Assembly (NCBI GenBank): GCA_965237875.1
Contig: CBDEGP010000002.1
Coordinates: 930,001-994,000, forward strand
Reading direction: 5' to 3'
Origin: DAOUJI01 sp965237875
GTDB lineage: Bacteria; Chloroflexota; Dehalococcoidia; Lucifugimonadales; JAGWBF01
DNA length: 64,000 bases
The translations under genes were made by a program, and so were the position numbers. Positions 7,790 through 15,948 of the stretch are shown here, in pieces (position 1 is the stretch's first letter; each line of letters starts with the position of its first letter). Under the pieces are notes generated by a model, which saw only the letters and a program-made list of their open reading frames with translations, made no database searches and had not been told where the DNA came from.

Positions 7790-8416
7790 ATGCTCGCGAC
7801 CGACACCATAGACCCCGAAGACCTGTTCACGATAAGCGCGGGCGGCTTCAGCGCCACCGCCGACGCCTTCGCCCGCGACGACCGGACCGACGGCCTCTGG
7901 TTCGTCTCGATGGTCGGTTCCCAGACCGCGCTCAAGGCGATCTGGGCGTCGCTGCTGAAGCAGCCCCCCGACTCCGCCCACATCATCAAGGGCGCCGACG
8001 GCATGGCGCTCAGCGGCGGCTACCAGCGGTGCGTGGTGCCATACGAGACCGTAGGCACCTGGACGACGAAGATCGCCCGTCTGCCGGTGTCCGGCGGCTG
8101 GCACGCGCTCGTCTACACCAAGACCGCGGAGTATTCCTACGAGAAGGACTCCTTCCTGCTGCTGGCGCAGTCGGAGGAGGAGGCCCCGGCGCTGCACCAC
8201 CGCTTCCTGGACAAGCGCAGCCCGCTGCCCCTCCACGGCTCCTGGGACGGCTGGCTCTGGGAGCGGGGCCTGACCGAAGGGGAGATCGTCCCCCTCCAGT
8301 CGGTGGGAGTGTCCGCCTACCGGTGCTCCCCGAAGGCCCAGAAGCTACGGGAAGACCTGTCCGACGCGGTGGCGTCTGGCCGGCTGACGCTGCCCAGGGA
8401 GGCGTCCGATGGATAG
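7790..8416 (+). CDS. Hypothetical protein
   Basis: The product is 208 residues, starting at ATG 7790 after AAGGAG. It appears to be a mixed alpha/beta soluble protein with GGFSATADAFARDD near residue 20 and a WHALVYTKTAEYSYEKDSF strand-rich region near residue 105. A GSWDGWLWERGL segment follows, and the C-terminus is helical. There is no signal peptide, membrane segment or metal motif. I do not recognise the family. It lies directly upstream of the DNA methyltransferase gene with a 48-base spacer and probably shares its transcript. Confidence 0.6.
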   Translation: MLATDTIDPEDLFTISAGGFSATADAFARDDRTDGLWFVSMVGSQTALKAIWASLLKQPPDSAHIIKGADGMALSGGYQRCVVPYETVGTWTTKIARLPVSGGWHALVYTKTAEYSYEKDSFLLLAQSEEEAPALHHRFLDKRSPLPLHGSWDGWLWERGLTEGEIVPLQSVGVSAYRCSPKAQKLREDLSDAVASGRLTLPREASDG

Positions 8417-8464
8417 GACGCCGAACACAGACACGACCTACGAAGCTCAGAAAGGAGACACGAC

Positions 8465-9508
8465 ATGAGACTCGCTGCACAGGCAAAAGGGGGGTATTAC
8501 CCGACTCCCGAACGGGTCGTTGACCTGATCGCCGAGCTGATTCACACCCCGTCTAGCTACCACAACCGGGGCCGGGAGACCATCCGCATCCTCGACCCCT
8601 GCTGCGGTGGCGGGGACGCGCTCCAGAGGCTGGCCGAGGGCCTCGACCGGCCCAACGCTTTGCCCATCGAGACCTACGGCGTCGAGCTGCACCGGGACCG
8701 GGCCGAGGAGGCCGAGAAGCGGCTTTACCGCACCCTGGCCTCGGACCTGTTCGCCACTTCGATAGCGAACGGGGCCTTCGGCCTGCTGCTTTTGAACCCG
8801 CCCTACGACTATGACTCGGAGGACAAGCGGACGGAGCACGCCTTCCTGACCCAGACGACGCGCTACCTGGCCGAGAGCGGCCTGCTGGTCTTCATTGTCC
8901 CCAGGCAGCGCCTCGCGGTCTCGGCCCGCTACCTGTCCACCCATTACGGGCGGATGCAATGCTGGGCCTTCCCCGACCCGGAGCGGCAGGTCTTCGACCA
9001 GGTGGCGCTGATGGGCTACCGGAAGGCCGACCCCGTTCCCGACGCCCCCGCCGAGAGCATGGTGCTGGAGTGGGCGGTGGGGGAGCCGGAGCCGCTGCGC
9101 TCCCAGCGCTACTCCTACGGGGAGTTTAGCCCCGCCACCGTGCCCAGCGGCGACATCCTGTTCACCACGCGGACGGTCGATCCCGTCGCCGCGGCGACGG
9201 AGGCCCGGCGGTCGGGGCTGTGGGCCAACACGGACATCACCGACAGCCTCTGGCCCGCCGGGGACAGCCGAACCCGCCCGCTGATGCCCCTGCGAAGGGG
9301 GCACATGGCGATGCTGGTGGCGGCGGGCTTCCTCGACAACCTCGTCCTCGAAGCCGAGGGCAAGCGCATCCTGGTAAAGGGGCGCACCAGCAAGGAGATG
9401 GAGCTCGTGGAGGACAGCCCGGAGAAGGAGGTCCACCGCGAGAAGCTCCGGACGACCGTGGTGGCCCTCGACCTCGACGGAGGCGAGATCACCGACATCG
9501 CAGCGTAG
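8465..9508 (+). CDS. DUF6094-type DNA methyltransferase
   Basis: The product is 347 residues. The N-terminus RLAAQAKGGYYPTP is the hallmark of DUF6094 proteins, which are class I SAM-dependent methyltransferases of mobile elements. The SAM-binding motif is DPCCGGG (44-50), followed by YGVELHRDRA and the amino-methyltransferase motif NPPY (111-114). The product is therefore probably an N6-adenine (or N4-cytosine) DNA methyltransferase. No restriction gene is next to it, so it is likely a solitary, element-protecting or regulatory enzyme. AAGGAG lies just upstream of the ATG. Confidence 0.85.
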   Translation: MRLAAQAKGGYYPTPERVVDLIAELIHTPSSYHNRGRETIRILDPCCGGGDALQRLAEGLDRPNALPIETYGVELHRDRAEEAEKRLYRTLASDLFATSIANGAFGLLLLNPPYDYDSEDKRTEHAFLTQTTRYLAESGLLVFIVPRQRLAVSARYLSTHYGRMQCWAFPDPERQVFDQVALMGYRKADPVPDAPAESMVLEWAVGEPEPLRSQRYSYGEFSPATVPSGDILFTTRTVDPVAAATEARRSGLWANTDITDSLWPAGDSRTRPLMPLRRGHMAMLVAAGFLDNLVLEAEGKRILVKGRTSKEMELVEDSPEKEVHREKLRTTVVALDLDGGEITDIAA

Positions 9509-9534
9509 ACGGCCCGCACAGGCGAGCCGCACCA

Positions 9535-9577
9535 CGAGGCCCCGTCATCCCTCTACAGGGTACCGGCGGGGTCTCGC
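9535..9577 (+). terminator. GC-rich hairpin after the methyltransferase
   Basis: Ten paired bases: CGAGGCCCCG (9535-9544) with CGGGGTCTCG (9567-9576), including one G-T pair, followed by CTTCGTTTCG. Confidence 0.6.
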
Positions 9578-9630
9578 TTCGTTTCGGACGCAACGCAACA
9601 CACCCTCATAAAGAGGAAGGAGAGACAAGG

Positions 9631-9843
9631 ATGACGCAGACGACCATGACCCTCGAAGCCTGCTGCCGGTGCGGGCAGCCCATCGCTCCCGGCGAACCGG
9701 CCATGCAGACCGCATCGGTGGACCTGGACATGAACGGAAGGGCCTTCTCCTCCCCGGTGAAGGCATACCACCTCACGGGACGCTGCTACGAAGACGCCAG
9801 GGCTGCCCGGACTGCCCGCAGGGAGGCCCTGAAAGCGGCATAG
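9631..9843 (+). CDS. Small zinc-finger-like protein
   Basis: The product is 70 residues. CCRCGQPIAPGEP near residues 11-23 gives a CxxC knuckle, and HLTGRCYEDAR near residue 50 supplies a His and a Cys, so a single zinc-binding site of the C2HC type is plausible. The C-terminus is a basic helix (RAARTARREALKAA). The role is unknown; DNA or protein binding would fit. The start is supported by AAGGAG, and it is preceded and followed by hairpins. Confidence 0.62.
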   Translation: MTQTTMTLEACCRCGQPIAPGEPAMQTASVDLDMNGRAFSSPVKAYHLTGRCYEDARAARTARREALKAA

Positions 9844-9868
9844 ACGGCTGGACTCACAGCCGCACTCA

Positions 9869-9894
9869 CGAGGCCCCGCTACGGACGGGCCTCG
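9869..9894 (+). terminator. Hairpin after the small zinc-finger gene
   Basis: CGAGGCCC (9869-9876) pairs with GGGCCTCG (9887-9894). A second perfect hairpin, CGGCTG/CAGCCG (9845-9862), lies right after the stop codon. Confidence 0.55.
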
Positions 9895-9912
9895 CACATT
9901 CCAACAACCGCC

Positions 9913-9953
9913 TGGGGACGTTTCCAGGAACCTGTGATTCAGAAACGTCCCCA
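9913..9953. repeat. Perfect 12-bp inverted repeat upstream of the helicase gene
   Basis: TGGGGACGTTTC (9913-9924) and GAAACGTCCCCA (9942-9953) are perfect inverse copies around a 17-bp AT-richer centre. It lies about 70 bp upstream of the helicase start and differs from the GGGGC-type spacer hairpins. It has no T-run. It could be an operator, a recombination or replication site, or an RNA hairpin. Confidence 0.6.
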
Positions 9954-10023
9954 ACGGGGGCGTGGTGCGTCTCGGGTCCCGGCGTCGTCCTCCGGCAAGT
10001 CTGGCAAGGAAGGAGACGCCAAA

Positions 10024-12396
10024 ATGAACCTCGGAGAGTTCATCGACAATTTCAAGGAAGCCATCGCCCGGAGGGTGGTGGAGTCCTACCCGCCGCTCTA
10101 CCGCCCCTCGGAGAACGGCGGCAGGCTGCCCCGCCTGCTCCGCTCCCCCCTGGGGGCGCAGGCCGACGCCATACGGGGCGCGGCCCTCTCCCTCGAAGCC
10201 CACCGGGGCACCACCGTCGTCGGCGAGATGGGCACGGGCAAGACCTTCATCGGCGCGGCGGCGGCGCAATTGGCGGGCTTCCAGCGGGTGTTGGTCCTGT
10301 GCCCGCCGCACCTGGTGCCCAAGTGGAAGCGGGAGGTGGAGATGACGGTGCCCGGCGCCCGCGCCGTCATCGTCAAGTCCATCACCGACCTGGAGCGGCT
10401 TCGCCTCTCCATCGGCTCCGGCCCCCTCTTCGCCATCATGAGCAGAGAGAAGGCCAAGCTGTCCTACCGGTGGATGCCCGCCGTCACCCTGCGGTGGGCC
10501 GTGTCCGGCGGGACCGAGGACAGACCGGCCAGGCTCATACGGGAGGAGGAGACGGGGGAGCCGTTCCGGGTCCCCTGCTGCCCCGACTGCACCGCGCAGA
10601 TCGTCGACAAGGACGGCGTGCCTCTCACGGACGCCGACCTGAACCGCCGCAAGCGCACCTGCGCCGGCTGCGGCTCTCCCCTCTGGCAGGCCGACAAGTC
10701 CGGGCCCGCCCGCTACCCGCTGTCCGACTACGTGAAGCACCGGATGAAGGGCTTTTTCGACCTGCTCATAACGGACGAGGTGCACGAGTACAAGGGCAGG
10801 GGCTCCGCCCAGGGCATCGCCGCCGGAGTCCTCGCCGACGTTTGCGGCAAGTCTCTCAGCCTGTCCGGCACCCTCATGGGCGGCTACTCCTCGACCCTGT
10901 TCCACCTGCTCTACCGGTTCTCGCCGGAGATCAGGACGGAGTTCGGGCGCTCCGACGAGCACCGCTGGATACAGCGGTACGGCTTCGAGGAGCACACCAT
11001 CGGCAAGCCCGACGACGACGCCCTGGAGGACGGGCGCAACAGCCGGCGGCGCAAGTTCCGCAAGGTGGTGCGGGAGCGGCCGGGCCTCGTGCCCTCGGCG
11101 CTGTTCCACATCATCGGCAACACCGTGTTCCTCAGACTGGCGGACGTGGCCTCGGGGCTGCCCGACTACACCGAGCAGATACTCCTGTCGTCGATGGACT
11201 CGGAGGAGGACGCGACGGGCTACTCCCAGCGCAGCGCCTACAACACCGTGTTCGAGGAGCTAAGGAAGGAGCTGGCGAACGCCCTGAAAGCCGGTTCCAA
11301 GCGGCTGCTGGCGACGTACCTGCAAACCCTTCTCGCCTATCCCGAGGGGTGTACCAAGGGGGAGACGGTCTTCGACCCTAGGAGCGGCGACATCATCGTC
11401 CAGGTGCCGCCCCTGTCCGAGGAGAAGCTCTACCCGAAGGAGAAGGCGCTGGTCGACCTGGTGGCCGCCGAGCGGATGGAGGGGCGCAGGGTGCTCGTCT
11501 ACGCGACGCACACCGGCACCAGGGACATCACCGAGCGGATGGACGGCATCCTCACCCGGCACGGGTTCCGGGTGGCGGTGATGAAGGCCGACGCCGTGGC
11601 CCCGGAGCGCCGTGAGGCGTGGGTGGCCGAGAAGGTCAAGCAGGGCATCGACGTGATGATCTGCCACCCGCGCCTCGTGCAGACCGGTCTCGACCTCATC
11701 GACTTCCCCACCCTCTGTTGGTTCGAGACTGATTACAGCACCTACGTCATGCGGCAGGCGTCTCGCCGGTCGTGGCGCATCGGGCAGACCCGACCGGTGA
11801 AGGTCGTGTTCATGAGCTACAAGAACACCCTGCAGGCCGACGCCCTGAAGCTGGTGGCGAAGAAGCTGCAAAGCTCCCTGGCGGTGGAGGGGGAGCTGCC
11901 GGAGGACGGGCTGGCGGCCTACGGGGACGACGGCGACGACATGATGATGGCCCTGGCCCGCAGGATCGTCAGCGGCGACGAGGAGGACACAGCCGAGACG
12001 GTGGAGGAGGTGTTCGCCCAGGCGCGGGACGCCGAGGCCACCGCCGAGGAGCTGCTGGTGGACGACGGCTGGAAGGTGGTGGAAGTCGAGCCGGAGACCG
12101 TCGCGGTCAACGGGAACGGGCGCCACGCCAACGGTCACGACGCAATCGGGCCGACGGTCGAGCTGGTACCGGTCAACGGCCGCCACGCCAACGGCAATGG
12201 GAACGAGACCAACGGCCACCACGACGACGAGGCCCCGGAGCCGCAGCAGTCGCTGTTCTCCTGGGCGGAGTTCATGGCCGAGGAGCCGGTCAAGCCGAAG
12301 CGCCGCAACGGGAAGCCCCAGCCTGCGACCCTCTCGATGTTCGAGTGGGCGATGGAGCAGGAGCGGGAGGAAGAGCCGGTCGGCGCGGGACGCTAG
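10024..12396 (+). CDS. SF2 helicase, SNF2-like, with internal zinc knuckles
   Basis: The product is about 790 residues. Helicase motifs in order: Walker A GEMGTGKT (67-74), motif Ia VLCPPHLVPKW, Walker B TDEVHEYK (DEVH 251-254), SGTLMGG (motif III), and motif VI QASRRSWRIGQ (578-588), which is typical of SNF2-type proteins. Two CxxC-type knuckles (Cys186/189 and Cys213/216) are inserted between motifs Ia and II and would bind zinc. The last 200 residues are an acidic, Asn/Gly-rich linker with HANG repeats, ending in two related motifs (SLFSWAEFMAEE and LSMFEWAMEQE) that could be repeated docking peptides. The start at 10024 follows AAGGAGA. It would remodel or unwind DNA for the element. No nuclease domain is seen. 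Confidence 0.85.
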   Translation: MNLGEFIDNFKEAIARRVVESYPPLYRPSENGGRLPRLLRSPLGAQADAIRGAALSLEAHRGTTVVGEMGTGKTFIGAAAAQLAGFQRVLVLCPPHLVPKWKREVEMTVPGARAVIVKSITDLERLRLSIGSGPLFAIMSREKAKLSYRWMPAVTLRWAVSGGTEDRPARLIREEETGEPFRVPCCPDCTAQIVDKDGVPLTDADLNRRKRTCAGCGSPLWQADKSGPARYPLSDYVKHRMKGFFDLLITDEVHEYKGRGSAQGIAAGVLADVCGKSLSLSGTLMGGYSSTLFHLLYRFSPEIRTEFGRSDEHRWIQRYGFEEHTIGKPDDDALEDGRNSRRRKFRKVVRERPGLVPSALFHIIGNTVFLRLADVASGLPDYTEQILLSSMDSEEDATGYSQRSAYNTVFEELRKELANALKAGSKRLLATYLQTLLAYPEGCTKGETVFDPRSGDIIVQVPPLSEEKLYPKEKALVDLVAAERMEGRRVLVYATHTGTRDITERMDGILTRHGFRVAVMKADAVAPERREAWVAEKVKQGIDVMICHPRLVQTGLDLIDFPTLCWFETDYSTYVMRQASRRSWRIGQTRPVKVVFMSYKNTLQADALKLVAKKLQSSLAVEGELPEDGLAAYGDDGDDMMMALARRIVSGDEEDTAETVEEVFAQARDAEATAEELLVDDGWKVVEVEPETVAVNGNGRHANGHDAIGPTVELVPVNGRHANGNGNETNGHHDDEAPEPQQSLFSWAEFMAEEPVKPKRRNGKPQPATLSMFEWAMEQEREEEPVGAGR

Positions 12397-12493
12397 ACCG
12401 CAACGGTACGGGAGAGGCCGTCGCAATAGCTGCGGCGTCCTCCCCGCATACGACAACGCAGCAGGGCAGAACCCAACGCAAAGGAGAAGAACG

Positions 12494-12709
12494 ATGGCAA
12501 GGATTTTCGTGTACGACGACAGAGAGTTCCCCGACCCGGACCCCGAGATGAGCGTCGACCAGGTGAAGGGAACGCTCGCAGACTTCTACGGGGAGATAGC
12601 CAACGCCTCGGTGAAGGAGACCACGCGGGGAGAGGACACGATCTACGAGTTCCAGCGACGGGTGGGCACCAAGGGCAGCTGCACCCACACCTGGAACCAG
12701 GGGAGGTAG
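12494..12709 (+). CDS. PRTRC system protein C, ubiquitin-like
   Basis: The product is 71 residues. The pattern REFPDPDPEMSVDQVKGTLA, then Y-E-I-A-N-A-S, then YEFQRRVGTKG matches PRTRC protein C, a beta-grasp ubiquitin-like family that normally ends right at GTKG. Here ten more residues follow (SCTHTWNQGR) before TAG. By family knowledge it is the modifier-like component of a bacterial ubiquitin-like pathway whose E1-like, E2-like and JAB partners are encoded downstream. A good AAGGAG precedes ATG 12494. It opens the tightly packed cassette. Whether the longer tail blocks conjugation or needs trimming by the JAB protein cannot be told from sequence. Confidence 0.85.
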   Translation: MARIFVYDDREFPDPDPEMSVDQVKGTLADFYGEIANASVKETTRGEDTIYEFQRRVGTKGSCTHTWNQGR

Positions 12710-12713
12710 TCAC

Positions 12714-12950
12714 ATGGACAACCGGACCCTCGCCGGTCTGCTGGCGGCGTCGCCGCCGGTGGACCTGAGCATCATCGAGCTCACGGCGGAGCTCACACGG
12801 CCCGACGGCTCCCTCGACCTGGACGCCGCGGCCGCCCGGCAGAAGGACGTGGAGATGGCCTGCGCCCAGGCGCAGGACTACGGCTCGTCCACGGGACGCC
12901 TCCTGGAGGCGATGCGATGGAAGCTCAAGCTACGGCCCCGCCGCAACTGA
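12714..12950 (+). CDS. Small hypothetical protein within the PRTRC cassette
   Basis: The product is 78 residues and begins four bases after the stop of protein C, with GGGGAGG upstream. It is mostly helical with an Asp/Ala-rich middle and a basic end (WKLKLRPRRN). No family is recognised. It overlaps the next gene by 34 bases in another frame. The overlap and spacing argue that it is a real member of the operon, but it could also be a non-essential insert in the usual protein C to protein F order. Confidence 0.55.
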   Translation: MDNRTLAGLLAASPPVDLSIIELTAELTRPDGSLDLDAAAARQKDVEMACAQAQDYGSSTGRLLEAMRWKLKLRPRRN

Positions 12951-13771
12951 GCGGGCTGGCACAACTGCTCCTGCGGCGTCCGCCGTCGCTGCGGGAACTG
13001 GTGACCATCGTCGGCTACGCCGACGACTACGCATGGTTCGCGGGGCTGGTGCGCCGCCTCTTTCCCGAAGAGGCTGAGGCGGCGCTCTCGGCCCCCGACG
13101 TACGCACGAGGGTGGAGCGCTTCGCCAATCTCTTCGGCGAGCGCCACTTCCCCCTCTACGCCCCTTTCATCGAGTTCTGGACGGAGGACGAGGGGGAGCA
13201 ACCCCCCTGGTCCTGGATGCGGCAGGGCATCCCCTTCGACCTGATGGGCTTCGGCTACGACGGCCTCCACGAGATGTGGGACGGCTACCGCGAGGGCATC
13301 TCGGCCCTCGTCCTGCTGGCCAGGCCCGCCGACGCCTACTACGACGGACCGGACGGTATACGGACGGCCTGGCTGGAGTCGGCCGCCGAGCGCATCCCCA
13401 AGGAGACCCTGCAACGGATTCCCCAGGGCGGCATACCTCTCGAAGACCTCACCGGGGCGCTGAAGGAGACGAGGTTCGAGGGGGCGGCCAAGGCCGCAGC
13501 ATGGGTCTTCGCCGAAACCGGCAACTTCTTCCTCGACCATACCTACGAGGATGGCAACTACGACGGCTTCGCCGACCCCTGGGAGGACGAGATCATCGCC
13601 GAGGGCACGGAGGAGTGGCGCAAGGCCAGCGCCCTCATGGACTCGGTGTGCAAGTTGGCCGACTGGCTGGAGGAGGACCTCCCCGGCCGCTTCGCCGAGA
13701 TGCTGGACTCCGTCCTGCCGCTGCTCCCCAAACAAGAACAAGAACAGGAGGAAAACGACCATGACCAATGA
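12917..13771 (+). CDS. PRTRC cassette protein at the protein F position
   Basis: The product is 284 residues. It is acidic and aromatic-rich, with a long helical C-terminal part (WRKASALMDSVCKLADWLEE) and a Glu/Gln-rich tail. I do not recognise its sequence. In described PRTRC cassettes the gene between protein C and protein B is protein F, so the placement suggests an equivalent, but similarity was not verified. No catalytic motif is visible. The start is ATG 12917, with GGAGG a few bases upstream. It overlaps protein B by 11 bases, which implies coupled translation. Confidence 0.6.
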   Translation: MEAQATAPPQLSGLAQLLLRRPPSLRELVTIVGYADDYAWFAGLVRRLFPEEAEAALSAPDVRTRVERFANLFGERHFPLYAPFIEFWTEDEGEQPPWSWMRQGIPFDLMGFGYDGLHEMWDGYREGISALVLLARPADAYYDGPDGIRTAWLESAAERIPKETLQRIPQGGIPLEDLTGALKETRFEGAAKAAAWVFAETGNFFLDHTYEDGNYDGFADPWEDEIIAEGTEEWRKASALMDSVCKLADWLEEDLPGRFAEMLDSVLPLLPKQEQEQEENDHDQ

Positions 13772-14468
13772 CGTCGAAAGAACCGAGTGGTCCCTGCCGG
13801 GTCCGACCGAGGTCCCGAGGGACGACCTGAAGGTTCAGCTGGAGGTATACGGGGAGACGATTCTCCTGCGGGGCTTCGAGGCCGACTCCGCCTGGGTCAG
13901 GACCGTCTCGGCGGACGAGATCGCCAACGTGTTCATCCAGCACCTGGGCTTCTCCTCGGGGCTGCTCCCGGAGGACGCCCTCTGGTGGAATCAGGGCGAG
14001 ACCGGCCATTCGGTGGCGCTCTGGCATCCGCCGCAGGTCTGGCCGGTGGCCCTGCAACGGGAGGCGTTCAAGCCCCCCGCCCGGCTCCGGCTTCCCATGC
14101 CGGGGCTGGTCTTCGTCTGCTCGCCGGGGAGACCGCCCTGGGCCTACGCCGCGCTGACCCGTCCAACGAACCGTGAGCAGCACCTCTTCCGCATCCCGGC
14201 CTTCAACGTCTTCAGCGACGGGCGGGTCTGCCCCGGAAGCCACCGGTTCCCCGAGGAGGTGGGACTGATACCGGAGTCCTTCTTCCAGTCCTACTTCTCA
14301 GGCACCGGGGACACGCGGGAGCGCTCGAAGAAGCACCCCGACAACCTGCACGCACTCTGGGAGGAGCTAGATGGAAAGACTGACTACCCGGTTGAAGACC
14401 TTGTTCCCCAGTGCACGGTGGCCCACGCGATGGCCGTCTCGGAAGGCAGACGCGGTGGCTACCGCTAG
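13761..14468 (+). CDS. PRTRC system protein B, prokaryotic E2-like (family D)
   Basis: The product is about 235 residues. Its core resembles the prokaryotic E2 family D proteins designated PRTRC protein B: a VFVCSPGRPPWAYAALT strand, a PAFNVFSDGRVCPG segment with Cys157 as the likely E2-like active-site cysteine, then FPEEVGL and an FFQSYFSG helix. The likely role is to accept the ubiquitin-like protein C from the ThiF/E1-like partner. The start at 13761 has AGGAGG upstream and overlaps the previous gene. Catalytic activity is inferred from family membership only. Confidence 0.78.
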   Translation: MTNDVERTEWSLPGPTEVPRDDLKVQLEVYGETILLRGFEADSAWVRTVSADEIANVFIQHLGFSSGLLPEDALWWNQGETGHSVALWHPPQVWPVALQREAFKPPARLRLPMPGLVFVCSPGRPPWAYAALTRPTNREQHLFRIPAFNVFSDGRVCPGSHRFPEEVGLIPESFFQSYFSGTGDTRERSKKHPDNLHALWEELDGKTDYPVEDLVPQCTVAHAMAVSEGRRGGYR

Positions 14469-15090
14469 CGCCGACACCCGATCGGGGCCGGTGGGATACC
14501 TGGTAAACCACGCGAACGGACTGACCGGCGTCCACGGCATCGGCTACGACTACGTTCTCGGAGCAGGGGGCGTCTACGTCCAGTCCGAGAGCGCCCACCT
14601 GACGGCGCGGGTCCCGGTCGCCCCCTGCGAGGTGCGGGGCCTCGCTCCCGTGGCCGAGAAGGTGTCGCTCACCCACGGTCCCATCCCGGCGCAACTGTTC
14701 GAGCTGGGGCTGCGCTGGTTCCAGGACGACCCGGACACCGAGCGGCTCTTTGCGGTGCGCTGGGACGGGCGCTCCTACCGGCTGGTGGTTCCCCCGCAGG
14801 CGGGGACCGCAACGTCCCTGGCCTACCTGCCCCCTGCGGGCGTGGTCGCCGAGTTCCACTCTCACGGAAGCTCCTGCGCCTTCTTCTCGGCCACCGACGA
14901 CCGGGACGAGCAGGGATTCCGCATATACGGCGTCGCCGGACGCCTCGACGCCCCTCTCCCGGAGCTGAGTCTCCGGGTCGGCGTCTACGGCCACTTCGCC
15001 CAGGTGAGGTGGTCGCAGGTGTTCAAGGGACCGGACCCCGGCGTCCGGCTGATGGCCGAAGAGCCCACTGAATCACAAGGAGGTGAATAG
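14371..15090 (+). CDS. PRTRC system protein A, JAB/JAMM-domain protein
   Basis: The product is 239 residues from ATG 14371 (GGGAGGAG nearby). The start is uncertain, because the first 28 residues are Arg/Pro/Trp-rich and overlap protein B; a GTG at 14455 is an alternative. The diagnostic part is EFHSHGSSCAFFSATDD: Glu161, His163, His165, Ser173 and Asp176 form an HxH-x10-D JAMM metal site. Such proteins are the isopeptidase-like partner in ubiquitin-like systems and could trim or release protein C. It overlaps protein B upstream and ends directly before the ThiF gene (TAG, then ATG). Confidence 0.82.
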   Translation: MERLTTRLKTLFPSARWPTRWPSRKADAVATASADTRSGPVGYLVNHANGLTGVHGIGYDYVLGAGGVYVQSESAHLTARVPVAPCEVRGLAPVAEKVSLTHGPIPAQLFELGLRWFQDDPDTERLFAVRWDGRSYRLVVPPQAGTATSLAYLPPAGVVAEFHSHGSSCAFFSATDDRDEQGFRIYGVAGRLDAPLPELSLRVGVYGHFAQVRWSQVFKGPDPGVRLMAEEPTESQGGE

Positions 15091-15891
15091 ATGCCCTACT
15101 ACCTGGACAACGCATTCCTGCTGGACAACCCGTGGATCACCGTGGTCGGCTGCGGGGGCACCGGCGGCTTCGTGGCCGAGGGCCTCTGCCGCCTCTTTCA
15201 GGGCTGGGAGGCCACCATCGTCCTGGTCGACCACGACCGGGTGGAGCCCCACAACCTGCTGCGCCAGAACTTCTACGCCGAGGACGTGGGCCGCTTCAAG
15301 AGCCAGGCCCTCGCCGACCGGCTGGCCAGGGCTTACCGGCGTCCCGTCGGCTACTCGGTCTACCCCTTCCGGGACGAGGACTCCCGCCCCAACGGACACC
15401 GCTACCCCGGCCTCCCCGCCTACGGCGACAGCCTCATCATCGGCTGTGCCGACAACGCCGCCGCGCGGCGGGCGATGGCGGAGTGCCTGCCGGGAGACCC
15501 GCGCCGGTGGCTCATCGACGCGGGCAACGACACCAACTGGGGACAGGTGCTGGTCGGAAACGTCCCCGAGCGGGTGGAACTGGAGGAACCTCCCTTCACG
15601 GGGGAGACCTGCCACCTGGCGCCCGCGCCCACGCTCCAGCGCCCCGACCTGCTGACGGCGGTGTCGACCAGGCCGCCGGACGTGGACTGCGCGGCGGCCC
15701 TCGACCTCACCGACCAGGACCCCACCATCAACCAGATGATGGCCTCCCTGGTGCTCCAGGTGGTGCGCCGCATGGTGGCGGGAACCTGCCCTTTCATGGC
15801 CCTCTACCTGGACATGGAGCAGGGTACGGTCAGCCCGTCCTACGTCACCCCGGAGGCGGTGGCGCGAACGTTGAACGCCGACGCCGAGTGA
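15091..15891 (+). CDS. PRTRC system ThiF-family protein, E1-like
   Basis: The product is 266 residues with a Rossmann-like adenylating fold: VVGCGGTGGFVAEGL (Gly-rich loop 20-25), VDHDRVEPHNLLRQNF (Asp47, Asn55, Arg58 and Gln59), Lys70, and GCADN (119-122). DCAAALDLTDQDPTINQMMA near residues 199-218 matches the PRTRC ThiF signature, and Cys200 is the candidate thioester cysteine. It would adenylate the C-terminus of protein C and pass it to protein B. It starts right after the JAB gene with AAGGAGG, so it belongs to the same operon. Confidence 0.88.
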   Translation: MPYYLDNAFLLDNPWITVVGCGGTGGFVAEGLCRLFQGWEATIVLVDHDRVEPHNLLRQNFYAEDVGRFKSQALADRLARAYRRPVGYSVYPFRDEDSRPNGHRYPGLPAYGDSLIIGCADNAAARRAMAECLPGDPRRWLIDAGNDTNWGQVLVGNVPERVELEEPPFTGETCHLAPAPTLQRPDLLTAVSTRPPDVDCAAALDLTDQDPTINQMMASLVLQVVRRMVAGTCPFMALYLDMEQGTVSPSYVTPEAVARTLNADAE

Positions 15892-15948
15892 CCGGCGCAC
15901 GTGAACACGGTCAGAGAACAAAGAGAGTAATAAGGAGAGGAGAAACCA

